Origin: Methylobacter sp. S3L5C | GTDB lineage: Bacteria > Pseudomonadota > Gammaproteobacteria > Methylococcales > Methylomonadaceae | Direction of reading: 5' to 3' | Assembly: GCF_022788635.1 (NCBI RefSeq) | Contig: NZ_CP076024.1 | Location: 2,418,001-2,482,000, forward strand | Length of the DNA: 64,000 bases | Shown: positions 31,715-41,162 of the stretch, in pieces | Numbering within the stretch: the first letter of the stretch is position 1 | Layout: each line of letters starts with the position of its first letter | Program-made: the position numbers and the translations under genes | The notes under the pieces: model-generated | Databases searched by the model: none | What the model saw: the letters and a program-made list of their open reading frames with translations, nothing else | Told to the model about the DNA's origin: nothing

Positions 31715-31940
31715 ATAACACCCAATCAGTTTGGGCGAGTTATACGCCGGGACGGTTAGCAATAACTGTTCTGGCCAGCCGATTATCGCTAATCACTGTA
31801 AAAAAGAACACAAAAAAAGCAGCAAAAAGTTAGTTGATATGAAGCTAACCAAAAAAGTGTTACAGATTTCCAGCGTTGTGTTTAACCGCACAGCGAAGAC
31901 CGTCGACAGGCAAATAAAATAGCCTGAGGCGACACCAGTT

Positions 31941-32058
31941 TGCTTGGTGACCATAGCGAGCGTGAACCACCCGATCCCATCCCGAACTCGGAAGTGAAAC
32001 CGCTTAGCGCCGATGATAGTGTGGCAGTTTGCCATGCGAAAGTAGGGAATTGCCAAGC
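31941..32058 (+). rRNA. rrf: 5S ribosomal RNA
   Basis: About 118 nt. It begins TGCTTGGTGACCATAGCGAG and has CGAACTCGGAAGTGAAAC in the middle. The terminal stem GCTTGG pairs with CCAAGC at 32053-32058. Confidence 0.95.
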
Positions 32059-32070
32059 GCTTAAATTAAA

Positions 32071-32100
32071 AACCCAAGATAATCTCTTGGGTTTTTTTTT
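32071..32100 (+). terminator. rRNA operon terminator
   Basis: AACCCAAGA pairs with TCTTGGGTT around TAATC, followed by nine T. Confidence 0.9.
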
Positions 32101-32177
32101 GCCGGTCAGTTTGATGTTGCTTCATTAGGGCTAAAGTTATTTTTTCAGTATTAAAATACTTTAAATATGTTTTATTT

Positions 32178-32504
32178 TTATAAGTGAATAGCTAACCAGA
32201 TGGTATTAAAATCAGGAAGCGTCCATTCCACCCTGTGTCGTGTATGTGCAGGGATTAATAAATAATCTCCAGGGATCATTGTTACCAAATGCTGATTTTC
32301 TTCGAAAAGTAATTTTGCCTGTCCTTGAAGCAGTATTACCCATTCATCTCCCGTTTGATCATACCATTGTCCGGCATCTGTAACATGGCCATTGGAAACA
32401 ATACGTTCAATATGAATATTATCTTGTTTAATAATAGATTCAAAGAGTTCTTCCGGTAATTGCTCAGGAATATTGGCAAAAATATTAGCAGAAACAAGGT
32501 TCAT
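32178..32504 (-). CDS. Small cupin-domain protein
   Basis: 108 residues from the ATG at 32504 (MNLVSANIFANIPEQLPEEL). One cupin barrel is visible: WYDQTGDEWVILLQGQAKLLFE (motif 1, with Asp/Glu in place of the usual two His) and PGDYLLIPAHTRHRVEWT (motif 2, His present). Small proteins of this kind are widespread and of unknown substrate. An in-frame ATG at 32549 would add 15 residues without family support. It is convergent with the rRNA operon. No ribosome binding site is obvious. Confidence 0.75.
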   Translation of the reverse strand: MNLVSANIFANIPEQLPEELFESIIKQDNIHIERIVSNGHVTDAGQWYDQTGDEWVILLQGQAKLLFEENQHLVTMIPGDYLLIPAHTRHRVEWTLPDFNTIWLAIHL

Positions 32505-32663
32505 TTTATTTATTAATTTAATTGAGAAGGTATATATTTTCAGGGTCACTGATTACAATATGAGTCATATTGTATAATGATAATTTATATATACTATATC
32601 CCGTCTGTTTATACGCAGCGGTTTAAAAAGGCTTAAGGGAGTAATAAAATCAATAAAGCATTT

Positions 32664-33953
32664 ATGAAATCGTTTGATAATGTTCTGCCAAAAACGGTTG
32701 CTGTTATTGGTGGTGGTCCAGCCGGGTTAATGGCCGCAGAAGTTTTAATTGAAGCAGGTGTAAAAGTTGATATTTATGATGCCATGCCTTCTGTGGGACG
32801 AAAATTTTTGATGGCCGGTAAGGGTGGAATGAACATTTCGCATTCTGAGCCCTTCGAAAAATTTTTGTCGCGTTATAACGATTACCATGTTGATATTAAA
32901 CCATTGCTTGAGAAGTTTACACCACAAGCTTTGCGTGATTGGGTGCAGGGTCTTGGTATTGATACTTTTATTGGATCGTCAGGACGGGTTTTTCCTGTTG
33001 ACATGAAAGCAGCGCCTTTGCTACGAGCATGGTTACATCGGTTACGTGTTGCAGGTGTTAATATTCATGTGCGACACCAATGGCTAGGCTGGGTTGAAGG
33101 CGACAACACAATGCTTGATTTTGCAACGCCAGAAGGTGAGTGCAAAATAAAAGTTGATGCAGTCGTGCTTGCGTTGGGTGGAGGCAGTTGGGTTCGACTT
33201 GGTTCTACCGGAGCTTGGGTGCCGTTACTTACGCAGCGAGGTGTTTTAGTTAACCCGTTAAAGCCATCAAACTGTGGCTTTGATGTATTCTGGAGTGAGT
33301 ATTTTCGCAGTCGCTTTGCCGGACAGCCGCTAAAATCAGTGTGCTTGTCTTTTAGCAATACAAAAGGGATTAATATTCGTCAGAAAGGAGAGCTAATAAT
33401 AACCGAAAATGGTGTAGAGGGAGGATTAATTTATAGCCTTTCTGCTTTATTGCGAGAAGAGATTGCCGCAACAGGGTTTGCTATAATCTATATTGATTTG
33501 CTTCCTGATAAAAAATTGCCATTAATTCTTGATAAAATATCCCAAGCTCAAGGTAAGGATTCTATGGCAAATCATCTTCGTAAACGTGCCGGCATTGACG
33601 GCGTCAAGGCAGGATTACTTAGAGAAAGCGTCTCTGCGTCAGCTTTTGCCAATCCAGATTTACTATGTGATGCCATCAAGGCGCTACCGATTAAACTAAT
33701 TGCTACAAGGCCACTTGATGAGGCGATTAGCAGTGCTGGTGGCGTTGGGTTTGAAGCACTTGACGAGAACTTGATGATACGTTCCATGCCAGGCGTTTTC
33801 TGTGCAGGTGAAATGCTGGATTGGGAAGCACCAACGGGTGGTTATTTACTAACGGCCTGTTTTGCAACGGGTCGAGCAGCGGGGTTAGGTGTATTGAATA
33901 GACTAAAATGTGTGATAGATTCTAAATCAAGTACCGATTTGTCAGTTCAGTGA
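32664..33953 (+). CDS. TIGR03862/HI0933-family flavoprotein
   Basis: 429 residues. FAD-binding Rossmann motif VAVIGGGPAGLMAAEVL at the N terminus, GRKFLMAGKGGMNISHSEP (the hallmark of the HI0933/YhiN group), a central VLALGGGSW motif, and a C-terminal FCAGEMLDWEAPTGGYLLTACFATGRAAG flavin-closing motif. It is a predicted NAD(P)/FAD oxidoreductase of unknown substrate. It stands alone between a divergent cupin gene and the RIO kinase gene. Confidence 0.85.
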   Translation: MKSFDNVLPKTVAVIGGGPAGLMAAEVLIEAGVKVDIYDAMPSVGRKFLMAGKGGMNISHSEPFEKFLSRYNDYHVDIKPLLEKFTPQALRDWVQGLGIDTFIGSSGRVFPVDMKAAPLLRAWLHRLRVAGVNIHVRHQWLGWVEGDNTMLDFATPEGECKIKVDAVVLALGGGSWVRLGSTGAWVPLLTQRGVLVNPLKPSNCGFDVFWSEYFRSRFAGQPLKSVCLSFSNTKGINIRQKGELIITENGVEGGLIYSLSALLREEIAATGFAIIYIDLLPDKKLPLILDKISQAQGKDSMANHLRKRAGIDGVKAGLLRESVSASAFANPDLLCDAIKALPIKLIATRPLDEAISSAGGVGFEALDENLMIRSMPGVFCAGEMLDWEAPTGGYLLTACFATGRAAGLGVLNRLKCVIDSKSSTDLSVQ

Positions 33954-34071
33954 AATTATTCATTGTGATTTACTGATAATAAATACAAAGTAACAATATG
34001 AGCGAGAGATAATGACAGTATCAAAGCCAAACGTTTTCAATTTTTTCCAGCATAGTAGGTAAAGGACGGCT

Positions 34072-34914
34072 ATGAAAACTCCAAAAAGTCTCGAACCCTT
34101 GGTACGTGACGGTCTTGTCGATGAAGTTATCCGGCCACTAAAAAGTGGTAAGGAAGCAGCTGTTTACGTTGTACTCTCTGAAGGTGAAATTCGCTGCGCT
34201 AAAGTCTATAAAGAAGCTAATAAACGTGGTTTCCATAAGCAGTCTTTATATCAGGAAGGGCGTAAAGTCAGAAATACCCGACAGGCCCGTGCCATGGAAA
34301 AAAACACCAGTTTTGGACGCAAACAGCAAGAAGAGGTTTGGCAAAATGCTGAGGTCGATGCTTTGTACCGGCTTGCTGCTGCAGGTGTTCGGGTTCCACA
34401 ACCCTATAATTTTGTTGAAGGTGTGCTGCTAATGGAACTGGTCACTGATGAGCACGGATCTGCCGCACCACGGCTTAACGATCTTGTTTTGACCCGTGAG
34501 GAAGCAATTGAATACCACGGTATATTGATTAAAGAAGTGGTAAGAATGCTCTGCGCAGGTATTGTCCACGGTGATTTATCAGAATTCAATGTGCTTGTTG
34601 ATGCACATGGTCCGGTGATTATCGACTTGCCTCAGGCTGTGGATGCGGCAGCCAACAATAATGCGCCCGGGATGTTGGAACGAGATGTTAACAATATGGC
34701 TGCCTATTTTAGTCGTTTTGCGCCAGAACTGCTTGGAACCAGTTACGGTAAAGAAATCTGGAAAATTTACGAGAGTGGTAACCTGACGCCTGATGTGAAA
34801 TTGACCGGGCATTTCAAAAGCAGCAATAAGCAAGCTGATGTACACAGTATTATGAGAGAAATTAATGATGCACGGGATGATGCAATAAGGCGTAAATACG
34901 AGCATGAAGACTAA
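34072..34914 (+). CDS. RIO1-family serine protein kinase
   Basis: 280 residues. Glycine-poor nucleotide loop GKEAAVYVVL, the ATP-binding Lys in CAKVYKE, the catalytic loop HGDLSEFNVLV, and metal-binding IIDLPQAVD, where ordinary kinases have DFG. These are RIO-kinase features. Bacterial RIO1-like kinases are known but poorly understood. AAAGGACGG lies 4 nt before the ATG. A possible partner (VF530) gene follows after 108 nt. Confidence 0.88.
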   Translation: MKTPKSLEPLVRDGLVDEVIRPLKSGKEAAVYVVLSEGEIRCAKVYKEANKRGFHKQSLYQEGRKVRNTRQARAMEKNTSFGRKQQEEVWQNAEVDALYRLAAAGVRVPQPYNFVEGVLLMELVTDEHGSAAPRLNDLVLTREEAIEYHGILIKEVVRMLCAGIVHGDLSEFNVLVDAHGPVIIDLPQAVDAAANNNAPGMLERDVNNMAAYFSRFAPELLGTSYGKEIWKIYESGNLTPDVKLTGHFKSSNKQADVHSIMREINDARDDAIRRKYEHED

Positions 34915-35022
34915 AGGCAAAAGCTTCAAGATTGAAAGTTAAAGGCAAGTGGTTATTGTTTTTAGCTTTGAATTATGAATTTTTTATCTTGAGAACCTAA
35001 TTTCCCTTCATCAGGATATCCA

Positions 35023-35247
35023 ATGAATGACAAGCAACCAGATAACCCTCTACACGGTATCACTCTGGAAAGGATACTAATCAAACTGGTAGATTATTAC
35101 GGCTGGGTTGAGTTAGGCAAAATAATTGACATCAGATGTTTTAATCATGAGCCCAGTATTAAATCCAGTCTGAAGTTTTTAAGAAAAACTTCGTGGGCGA
35201 GAGCTCAAGTTCAAGAATTGTATCTCAACAAAGATGGGTTTGAGTAA
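35023..35247 (+). CDS. VF530 family DNA-binding protein (DUF2132)
   Basis: 74 residues. [21 protein letters not shown] and then INIRCF-like [21 protein letters not shown] followed by [13 protein letters not shown] match the small VF530 family from end to end. A structure in the family suggests DNA binding; the biological role is unknown. The length is normal for the family. Confidence 0.88.
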   Translation: MNDKQPDNPLHGITLERILIKLVDYYGWVELGKIIDIRCFNHEPSIKSSLKFLRKTSWARAQVQELYLNKDGFE

Positions 35248-35512
35248 AAAAGTAGGCGATTAATTTAAGTCGGGATAGATACGATCCTTTGAATAGATGG
35301 TATCTATGAATTTGCTCGGCTTTAAATTGGTAGCCGTAGAAATAGTCTTTCAGAAGTTAAACTTACATTACATGAAATTTTAAGCCCACACGGATAACAT
35401 TCATTAACAGGATGGTATCCGTAGTTATCGAAATTATTTATCTCACAATCTATAGCTATGGTTTTAATGTGGTGAGGGATGTCAATTGATGATTTAACTA
35501 TAAGGTGGTTGC

Positions 35513-38005
35513 TCAAATTTTTGTTTTGATCCGCATGCGATAGAAAGAGCGCCACACAAACACGGCGGCCACCGCGAAGAATAAGGTGGCCAGCGATAAG
35601 CGCAACGTCATCAGGTGTTTCATGCTGAGGGCCAGTTCCACTGCCAACACGCCGAACAGGGTGGTGAATTTGATGATTGGATTCATTGCGACGGACGAGG
35701 TGTCCTTGAAAGGGTCGCCTACAGTATCACCGACAATGGTGGCTGCGTGCAGGTCTGTGCCTTTTTCATGCAGTTCGGTTTCGACAATTTTCTTGGCGTT
35801 GTCCCACGCGCCGCCAGCGTTAGCCATAAAAATTGCTTGGTACAAGCCGAAAATGGAGATTGAAACCAAGTAGCCGATGAAAAAGAACTCATTTAGGAAT
35901 GCAAAGGCGAGCGTAGTAAAGAACACCGTCATAAAGATGTTGAACATCCCTTTTTGTGCGTAATGGGTGCAAATTTCAACGACACGTTTGGAGTCTGCGA
36001 CCGATGCTTTAGTCGCGTTGGCATCGAGCTTGATGTGTATCTTGATAAATTCCACAGTCCTATAAGCCCCCGTCGAAACAGCTTGCATTGAGGCACCTGT
36101 AAACCAATAAATAATCGCGCCACCAGCTATAAGTCCAAGTAAAAAGAGCGGGTTGAGCAGCGAGAAATTGTATCCGGAGGTTATTAATAAAGCATTGATT
36201 TGTTCTATATTTAATTGTCCAGAGGAGCCTTCGCCTTTGGCGATCAGTAATATAATTGAGAAGATTAGGGTTGTCGAACCGACGACGGCCGTACCTATCA
36301 AAACCGGCTTGGCTGCTGCTTTAAAGGTGTTGCCTGTACCGTCATTTTCTTCGAGCAGGTGTTTGGCCTTTGCGAAGTTCGGTTCAAAGCCGAATTCCTT
36401 CTTGATTTCTGCTTTGATGTTAGGGAGCGACTCTATCATGGATAACTCATAAACGGACTGGGCGTTGTCTGTTACCGGGCCGTAGGAGTCAATGGCTATT
36501 GTCACAGGGCCCATGCCAAGGAATCCGAAGGCTACCAAACCAAATGCGAATACAGCCTCGGACGCCATAACAGTACCTAAGCCCATTCCGGAAACGAACC
36601 AGGCGCAGCCCATCAGAGCGATGATGGTCAAGCCAATCCAGTAGGCAGAGAAGTTACCAGCAACCAGACCTGCCAAGATGTTCAGCGAAGCACCACCTTC
36701 ACGAGATGCCGTGACGACTTCCTGAACATGTGCTGATTTGGTTGATGTAAATACTTTCACCAGTTCCGGGATAATTGCACCAGCCAGTGTCCCGCAGCTG
36801 ATGATGGTCGAAAGCTGCCACCACAGACTTGGGTTGCCGCCGAGATCAGGAATCATTGCATACGAGATCGTATAGGTCATAATGATTGATAATAACGAAG
36901 TAAGCCACACCAAATTAGTTAGCGGCTGCTCAAAGTCAAACTCCAGGGCTCTACCCCACATTGCTTTCGAGATCAGTCCGTTCAGGCAGTATGATACAAC
37001 TGACGTGACAATCATTATAATACGCATGGCAAAAATCCAGATGAGCAGGTCAACCTGAATTTTCGGATCAGCAACAGCAAGCAATATAAAGGTGATGAGT
37101 GCGACACCGGTGACGCCGTATGTTTCAAAACCATCGGCGGTTGGACCAACTGAATCGCCTGCATTGTCGCCTGTGCAGTCGGCAATGACGCCAGGGTTGC
37201 GTACATCGTCTTCGTCGATATTAAAGAAAATTTTCATGAGGTCTGCACCGATGTCAGCGATTTTGGTGAAAATGCCGCCAGCCACGCGAAGAGCCGCCGC
37301 GCCGAGAGATTCACCAATAGCGAAACCGATGAAGCACACGCCAGCCAAATGCCCCGGGATAAACAGCAGAATAGCGAGCATAATGATCAGTTCGATTGCA
37401 ATCAAGACCGTTCCTATGCTGATGCCAGCCTTGAGCGGGATTGCACTAGTCGCATAGGGCAACCCTCGCAGACTCGCAAAAGCCGTGCGTGAATTGGCGA
37501 ATGTATTGATTCGGATACCAAACCACGCGACGCTATAGCTGCCAGCGATGCCGATCAAGCTAAACACCAGGATAATCGCTAGATTTATTATGACTTCAGT
37601 GCCTTCGCCAATAGGCTTCAACCAGCCGAAGTATACGCTTATGACGGCGGCGATAAAAATCCATAGCAGCATGATAAACTTGCCTTGGGTTTGCAGATAG
37701 GTTTTACACGTTTCATAGATTAGTTCTGAAATATCGAGCATGGACTGGTGGACAGGCAGGCTCTTAAGTTCGTTGAAGACCCAAAGGCCAAATATCATAC
37801 CTAATGTGCAAATCGCAAGACCGACCATAATTAGTGTCCGGCCATTTATGCCCAGGTACATACCTTGGCTCAGATCCGGAACCACGATATCGGCTTCGCC
37901 TGCCAGCGCGATGCCAGGCGTAATTAATACCAGTGCAAAAAAAATAAATGAAGTCAGTCGTTGTTGTTGGGCAAAGTGCCACAATAAACCAGTTAGTTTT
38001 TGCAT
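35513..38005 (-). CDS. hppA: Membrane-bound proton-pumping pyrophosphatase
   Basis: About 830 residues and some 16 transmembrane helices. It couples PPi hydrolysis to ion pumping across the inner membrane. The substrate loop appears as DDVRNPGVIADCTGDNAGDS, and the C-terminal one as GDTVGDPFKDTSS. The GNTFKA motif carries Lys where K+-dependent enzymes have Ala, so K+-independent H+ pumping is expected. Compared with textbook enzymes, the N-terminal ~100 residues are extended and the usual KAADVGADLVGKVE reads KIADIGADLMKIFF. The start at 38005 (MQKLTGLLWHF) has AAAGGCAC upstream; a longer frame to 38065 is less likely. It may recover energy from PPi in sugar-phosphate metabolism. Confidence 0.9.
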   Translation of the reverse strand: MQKLTGLLWHFAQQQRLTSFIFFALVLITPGIALAGEADIVVPDLSQGMYLGINGRTLIMVGLAICTLGMIFGLWVFNELKSLPVHQSMLDISELIYETCKTYLQTQGKFIMLLWIFIAAVISVYFGWLKPIGEGTEVIINLAIILVFSLIGIAGSYSVAWFGIRINTFANSRTAFASLRGLPYATSAIPLKAGISIGTVLIAIELIIMLAILLFIPGHLAGVCFIGFAIGESLGAAALRVAGGIFTKIADIGADLMKIFFNIDEDDVRNPGVIADCTGDNAGDSVGPTADGFETYGVTGVALITFILLAVADPKIQVDLLIWIFAMRIIMIVTSVVSYCLNGLISKAMWGRALEFDFEQPLTNLVWLTSLLSIIMTYTISYAMIPDLGGNPSLWWQLSTIISCGTLAGAIIPELVKVFTSTKSAHVQEVVTASREGGASLNILAGLVAGNFSAYWIGLTIIALMGCAWFVSGMGLGTVMASEAVFAFGLVAFGFLGMGPVTIAIDSYGPVTDNAQSVYELSMIESLPNIKAEIKKEFGFEPNFAKAKHLLEENDGTGNTFKAAAKPVLIGTAVVGSTTLIFSIILLIAKGEGSSGQLNIEQINALLITSGYNFSLLNPLFLLGLIAGGAIIYWFTGASMQAVSTGAYRTVEFIKIHIKLDANATKASVADSKRVVEICTHYAQKGMFNIFMTVFFTTLAFAFLNEFFFIGYLVSISIFGLYQAIFMANAGGAWDNAKKIVETELHEKGTDLHAATIVGDTVGDPFKDTSSVAMNPIIKFTTLFGVLAVELALSMKHLMTLRLSLATLFFAVAAVFVWRSFYRMRIKTKI

Positions 38006-38401
38006 GGAGTGCCTTTGATTAAAATAATTCGATGGGTTATTTGGGCATGGACATTGATTAATCAATCTTCCTTGCTGGTCAGTCTCATTTCAATGATCAA
38101 TAAAAGCTTAAGGACATATTTTTGTAACAGTTGGCAAGGCGTTAAATATTGAAGGGAAGTCGCCCTGCTATCAGTCAACTTTTGCCGAGTATAGTGTCAA
38201 TAATGGATTTTATCCAGCAATGGCGAAGGAATAATTAGAATTAGCTTAACTAACTCCAACTAGCTACAGGTTTTGTGGGCAGAATAAGTTTGCTATGTGA
38301 ATTAGCTGTTTAGGGTCAACTTAACAGTCTTTTTTCTGTTATTATAGACGATTAAATGACGGCAGTTCGCCGCCACTAGCGTTTGATATAAAAGAGTCCT
38401 T
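38006..38401. other. Divergent promoter region hppA/dbpA
   Basis: About 400 nt without a gene. A possible sigma-70 promoter for dbpA is TTAACA at 38321-38326 and TATAGA at 38343-38348, 16 nt apart. I see no strong candidate on the other strand. Confidence 0.45.
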
Positions 38402-39790
38402 GTGAATACTGCTGAATTTTCTTCCTTACCGTTAAAACCCGCCCTGCTAGAAAATATTGAATCCTTGGGTTATACCCATTTAACACCTATCCAGGCGGAA
38501 AGTCTGCCGCATATTCTGGAGGGTAGGGATGTTATTGCCCAAGCTAAAACAGGCAGCGGTAAAACGGCTGCGTTTGGTATAGGTTTGTTGTCTCGACTGG
38601 ATTTGACCAGTTTTAGAGTGCAGGCTTTGGTTGTTTGCCCAACCCGTGAGCTTGCCGATCAAGTATGTAAGGAAATTCGTAGACTGGCGCGTTTTACCCA
38701 AAACATTAAGGTGTTGTCCTTATGCGGTGGTGTACCGTTTGGACCACAGGTAGGTTCCCTGGAACATGGTGTGCATGTTGTAGTGGGTACTCCGGGTCGG
38801 CTACAAGAGCATTTGCGTAAACGTAGTTTACGTTTAAGCAACTTAAAGGTATTGGTATTGGATGAAGCTGACCGGATGCTGGATATGGGTTTTGAAGAAG
38901 TTATTACCGAGGTGATTTCTTATGCGCCTTCGCACAGGCAAACCTTGCTGTTTTCAGCGACTTATGCCGATCCTATTCGGGAAATCAGTCAGAAATTTCA
39001 ATATAAGCCGGTTTCAGTAAGCATTGATAGTAGTCATCACGATAGCGTTATTGAGCAACGTTTTTATCAAATAGAAAAGTCTCAACGGATAAACGCGTTG
39101 GGCTATTTGTTAGCGTATCATCGCCCTGAATCAACAGTGGTATTTTGTAATACCAAAAGAGAGTGTCAGGATATAGCCAGTGCTCTTGAGAACAGCGGTT
39201 TTTCTGTTCAGGCTCTACATGGCGATCTGGATCAAAAACATCGGGATCAAGTATTGGTAAGGTTTTCCAATAAAAGCTGTTCAGTCCTGGTTGCTACCGA
39301 TGTAGCTGCGCGGGGACTGGATATTAAAGAACTGCAAGCCGTGATTAATTATGATCTGCCTTGGGATCCTGAAATTTATGTTCATCGGATCGGGCGTACC
39401 GGTCGTGCAGGGAAAAAGGGCTTGGCGCTTAGTTTATGTACCGAACTGGAGCTAAACAGGGTTAAATCCATTGAAGAGTATCAATCTATTCCTGCCAAGT
39501 GGGATGAGATCGCCCCTTTTCAGATGAGTTATGAAAACCGGTTTGAACCTCCCATGGTGACCTTGTGGATAGATGGTGGTCGTAAAGATAAAGTGCGTCC
39601 GGGTGATATCTTGGGTGCATTAACCGGCGACGGTGGAGTTGAGGGTAGTGAAGTGGGCAAAATCGATATTTTTGATGCTCATGCTTATGTTGCCATCAAG
39701 CAAAATAGCGTGGATAAAGCACTTGCCTGCTTACAAAAAGGCAAAATAAAAAACCGCAATTTTATGGTTCGTAAATCTCAATGGGGATAA
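38402..39790 (+). CDS. dbpA: ATP-dependent RNA helicase DbpA
   Basis: 462 residues. A DEAD-box helicase acting in 50S assembly on 23S helix 92. Motifs in order: AKTGSGKTAAFG (I), PTRELADQ (Ia), TPGRL, LDEADRMLD (II), SATYA (III), and ATDVAARGLD plus HRIGRTGRAGK (V-VI). The C-terminal ~75 residues (RPGDILGALTGDGGVEGSEV... to ...NFMVRKSQ) are the RRM-like domain that defines DbpA. The start codon is GTG at 38402. Confidence 0.93.
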   Translation: MNTAEFSSLPLKPALLENIESLGYTHLTPIQAESLPHILEGRDVIAQAKTGSGKTAAFGIGLLSRLDLTSFRVQALVVCPTRELADQVCKEIRRLARFTQNIKVLSLCGGVPFGPQVGSLEHGVHVVVGTPGRLQEHLRKRSLRLSNLKVLVLDEADRMLDMGFEEVITEVISYAPSHRQTLLFSATYADPIREISQKFQYKPVSVSIDSSHHDSVIEQRFYQIEKSQRINALGYLLAYHRPESTVVFCNTKRECQDIASALENSGFSVQALHGDLDQKHRDQVLVRFSNKSCSVLVATDVAARGLDIKELQAVINYDLPWDPEIYVHRIGRTGRAGKKGLALSLCTELELNRVKSIEEYQSIPAKWDEIAPFQMSYENRFEPPMVTLWIDGGRKDKVRPGDILGALTGDGGVEGSEVGKIDIFDAHAYVAIKQNSVDKALACLQKGKIKNRNFMVRKSQWG

Positions 39791-39814
39791 CTACTTTTCT
39801 GTGAAGAAAATGTG

Positions 39815-39836
39815 GGGCAATCCTGTGTGGTTGCCC
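39815..39836. repeat. Short hairpin, GGGCAA/TTGCCC type
   Basis: GGGCAA (39815-39820) and TTGCCC (39831-39836) enclose TCCTGTGTGG. A near-identical element at 42629-42650 has GGGTAA and TTACCC around TCCCGTGTGG. The stem base pair C-G here is T-A there, so pairing is kept. It could terminate dbpA or rapZ transcripts, or be a dispersed element. Confidence 0.6.
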
Positions 39837-39899
39837 ATTTGAAGGATAATTACAAAAAATTGTCGCTACGATTTAGTAATTTCCATCGCGATCGGACTG

Positions 39900-40757
39900 T
39901 TAATGCAATTCCCGGTGACGGACAATGACATTTACGAAGGGGCTTTTAAAATGTTTGATCAGTGAGTCAACCAAATAAACAGAGCGGTGTTGTCCACCGG
40001 TACAACCAATCGCAATCGTTAAATAACTTCGTCCTTCGGCCTCAAAACGGGGTATCCATTTTTCAAGAAACGTCGTAATATCCTTAAAAAACTCAGCGAC
40101 AAGGGGTTGTTCTTTAAGAAAATCTGCCACGGGTTGATCTTTTCCGGTTAATGAGCGCAATTCTGGAATCCAGTAAGGATTGGGCAGGCTGCGTGCATCA
40201 AAAACAAAGTCGGCATCTAATGGTACGCCATGTTTAAATCCGAAGGATTGAAACTGCAAAGAAATATGTCTGAATTTACGTTCGCCTATTTGATCCCTGA
40301 TTAGTTCACGCAACTGATGATAATCAGTGCGACTGGTATCTATAACAACATTTGCATGCTTGGCAATTGGTGTGAGCATTTCCTTTTCAATTTTCAGGGC
40401 TTCCTTTAGCGGTATATTATAGTCCGTTAGTGGATGTCTTCTGCGGGTTTCACTATAGCGTTTTAATAAAGTAGATTCTTCGGCTTGCATAAATATAATT
40501 TCACAATCAATACCTTTATCGCGAATTAATTTTAAATTTTCGGAGAAGTTTGCCAAGCTTTCAAATTGATTTCTGGCATCAATGCCAATGGCTGTTTTTG
40601 CATAAGTTTTTTTGTCCGCCAACATGACATTATTAATAAAAGCTTCCAACAAGGTTACCGGAAGATTATCAATGCAATAATAACCGCAATCTTCCAAGGT
40701 ATCCAAAGCGATACTTTTACCTGAACCAGACAGGGCGCTGACAATTAATAGTTTCAT
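39900..40757 (-). CDS. rapZ: RNase adapter protein RapZ
   Basis: 285 residues. N-terminal P-loop kinase-like domain (VSALSGSGKSIALDTLEDCG) and a conserved C-terminal domain with IGCTGGQHRSVYLVD. In E. coli RapZ senses glucosamine-6-phosphate and steers RNase E to the small RNA GlmZ. Here it ends the kdsD-to-rapZ operon. The usual gene between hpf and rapZ, ptsN, is absent, and a hairpin takes its place. Confidence 0.93.
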   Translation of the reverse strand: MKLLIVSALSGSGKSIALDTLEDCGYYCIDNLPVTLLEAFINNVMLADKKTYAKTAIGIDARNQFESLANFSENLKLIRDKGIDCEIIFMQAEESTLLKRYSETRRRHPLTDYNIPLKEALKIEKEMLTPIAKHANVVIDTSRTDYHQLRELIRDQIGERKFRHISLQFQSFGFKHGVPLDADFVFDARSLPNPYWIPELRSLTGKDQPVADFLKEQPLVAEFFKDITTFLEKWIPRFEAEGRSYLTIAIGCTGGQHRSVYLVDSLIKHFKSPFVNVIVRHRELH

Positions 40758-40765
40758 ATATTACT

Positions 40766-40809
40766 GGTTAAAGGTGCAAGGTTAACTAGCTTGCCTTGCA
40801 CTTTTAACC
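40766..40809 (-). repeat. Large hairpin between hpf and rapZ
   Basis: GGTTAAAGGTGCAAGG (40766-40781) pairs with CCTTGCACTTTTAACC (40794-40809), with a single mismatch and a 12-nt loop. It fills the spacer between the hpf stop and the rapZ start. It could act as an RNA processing or attenuation site on the minus-strand transcript, or be a dispersed palindrome. Confidence 0.65.
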
Positions 40810-40820
40810 TGGTACCTGCT

Positions 40821-41111
40821 TTATCTATGGCTTCCGGTTTTTTCTTTATGCTTGGTAATTTGACGTTCCAACTTGTCTACCATTGCATCAATTGCTGCGT
40901 ACATGTCGTCTTGATGATCTTCGGCAAATAATTTTGCTCCGCTTAATTGCAGTGTTGCTTCTGCTTTGTGAACCAATTTTTCTACGCTTAAAATAACGTG
41001 TACATCGGTAACATTGTCAAAATGACGGGCTAATTTTTCAAATTTTGCATCTATGTGTGCTTTTAAAGCATCGGTTACTTCAAGATGTGGGCCTGTTACT
41101 ATAACTTGCAT
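40821..41111 (-). CDS. hpf: Ribosome hibernation-promoting factor
   Basis: 96 residues: the short HPF/RaiA type that binds the 30S decoding region of idle ribosomes. MQVIVTGPHLEVTDALKAHI opens the fold, and the conserved core has AEATLQLSGAKLFAEDHQDDMYAAIDAMVDKL. It lies directly after rpoN, the standard gammaproteobacterial order. Confidence 0.92.
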   Translation of the reverse strand: MQVIVTGPHLEVTDALKAHIDAKFEKLARHFDNVTDVHVILSVEKLVHKAEATLQLSGAKLFAEDHQDDMYAAIDAMVDKLERQITKHKEKTGSHR

Positions 41112-41162
41112 GGAATAAACTCCTTTAATGGTAAATGATTGGTTGGTACTATCTGTTTTGTG

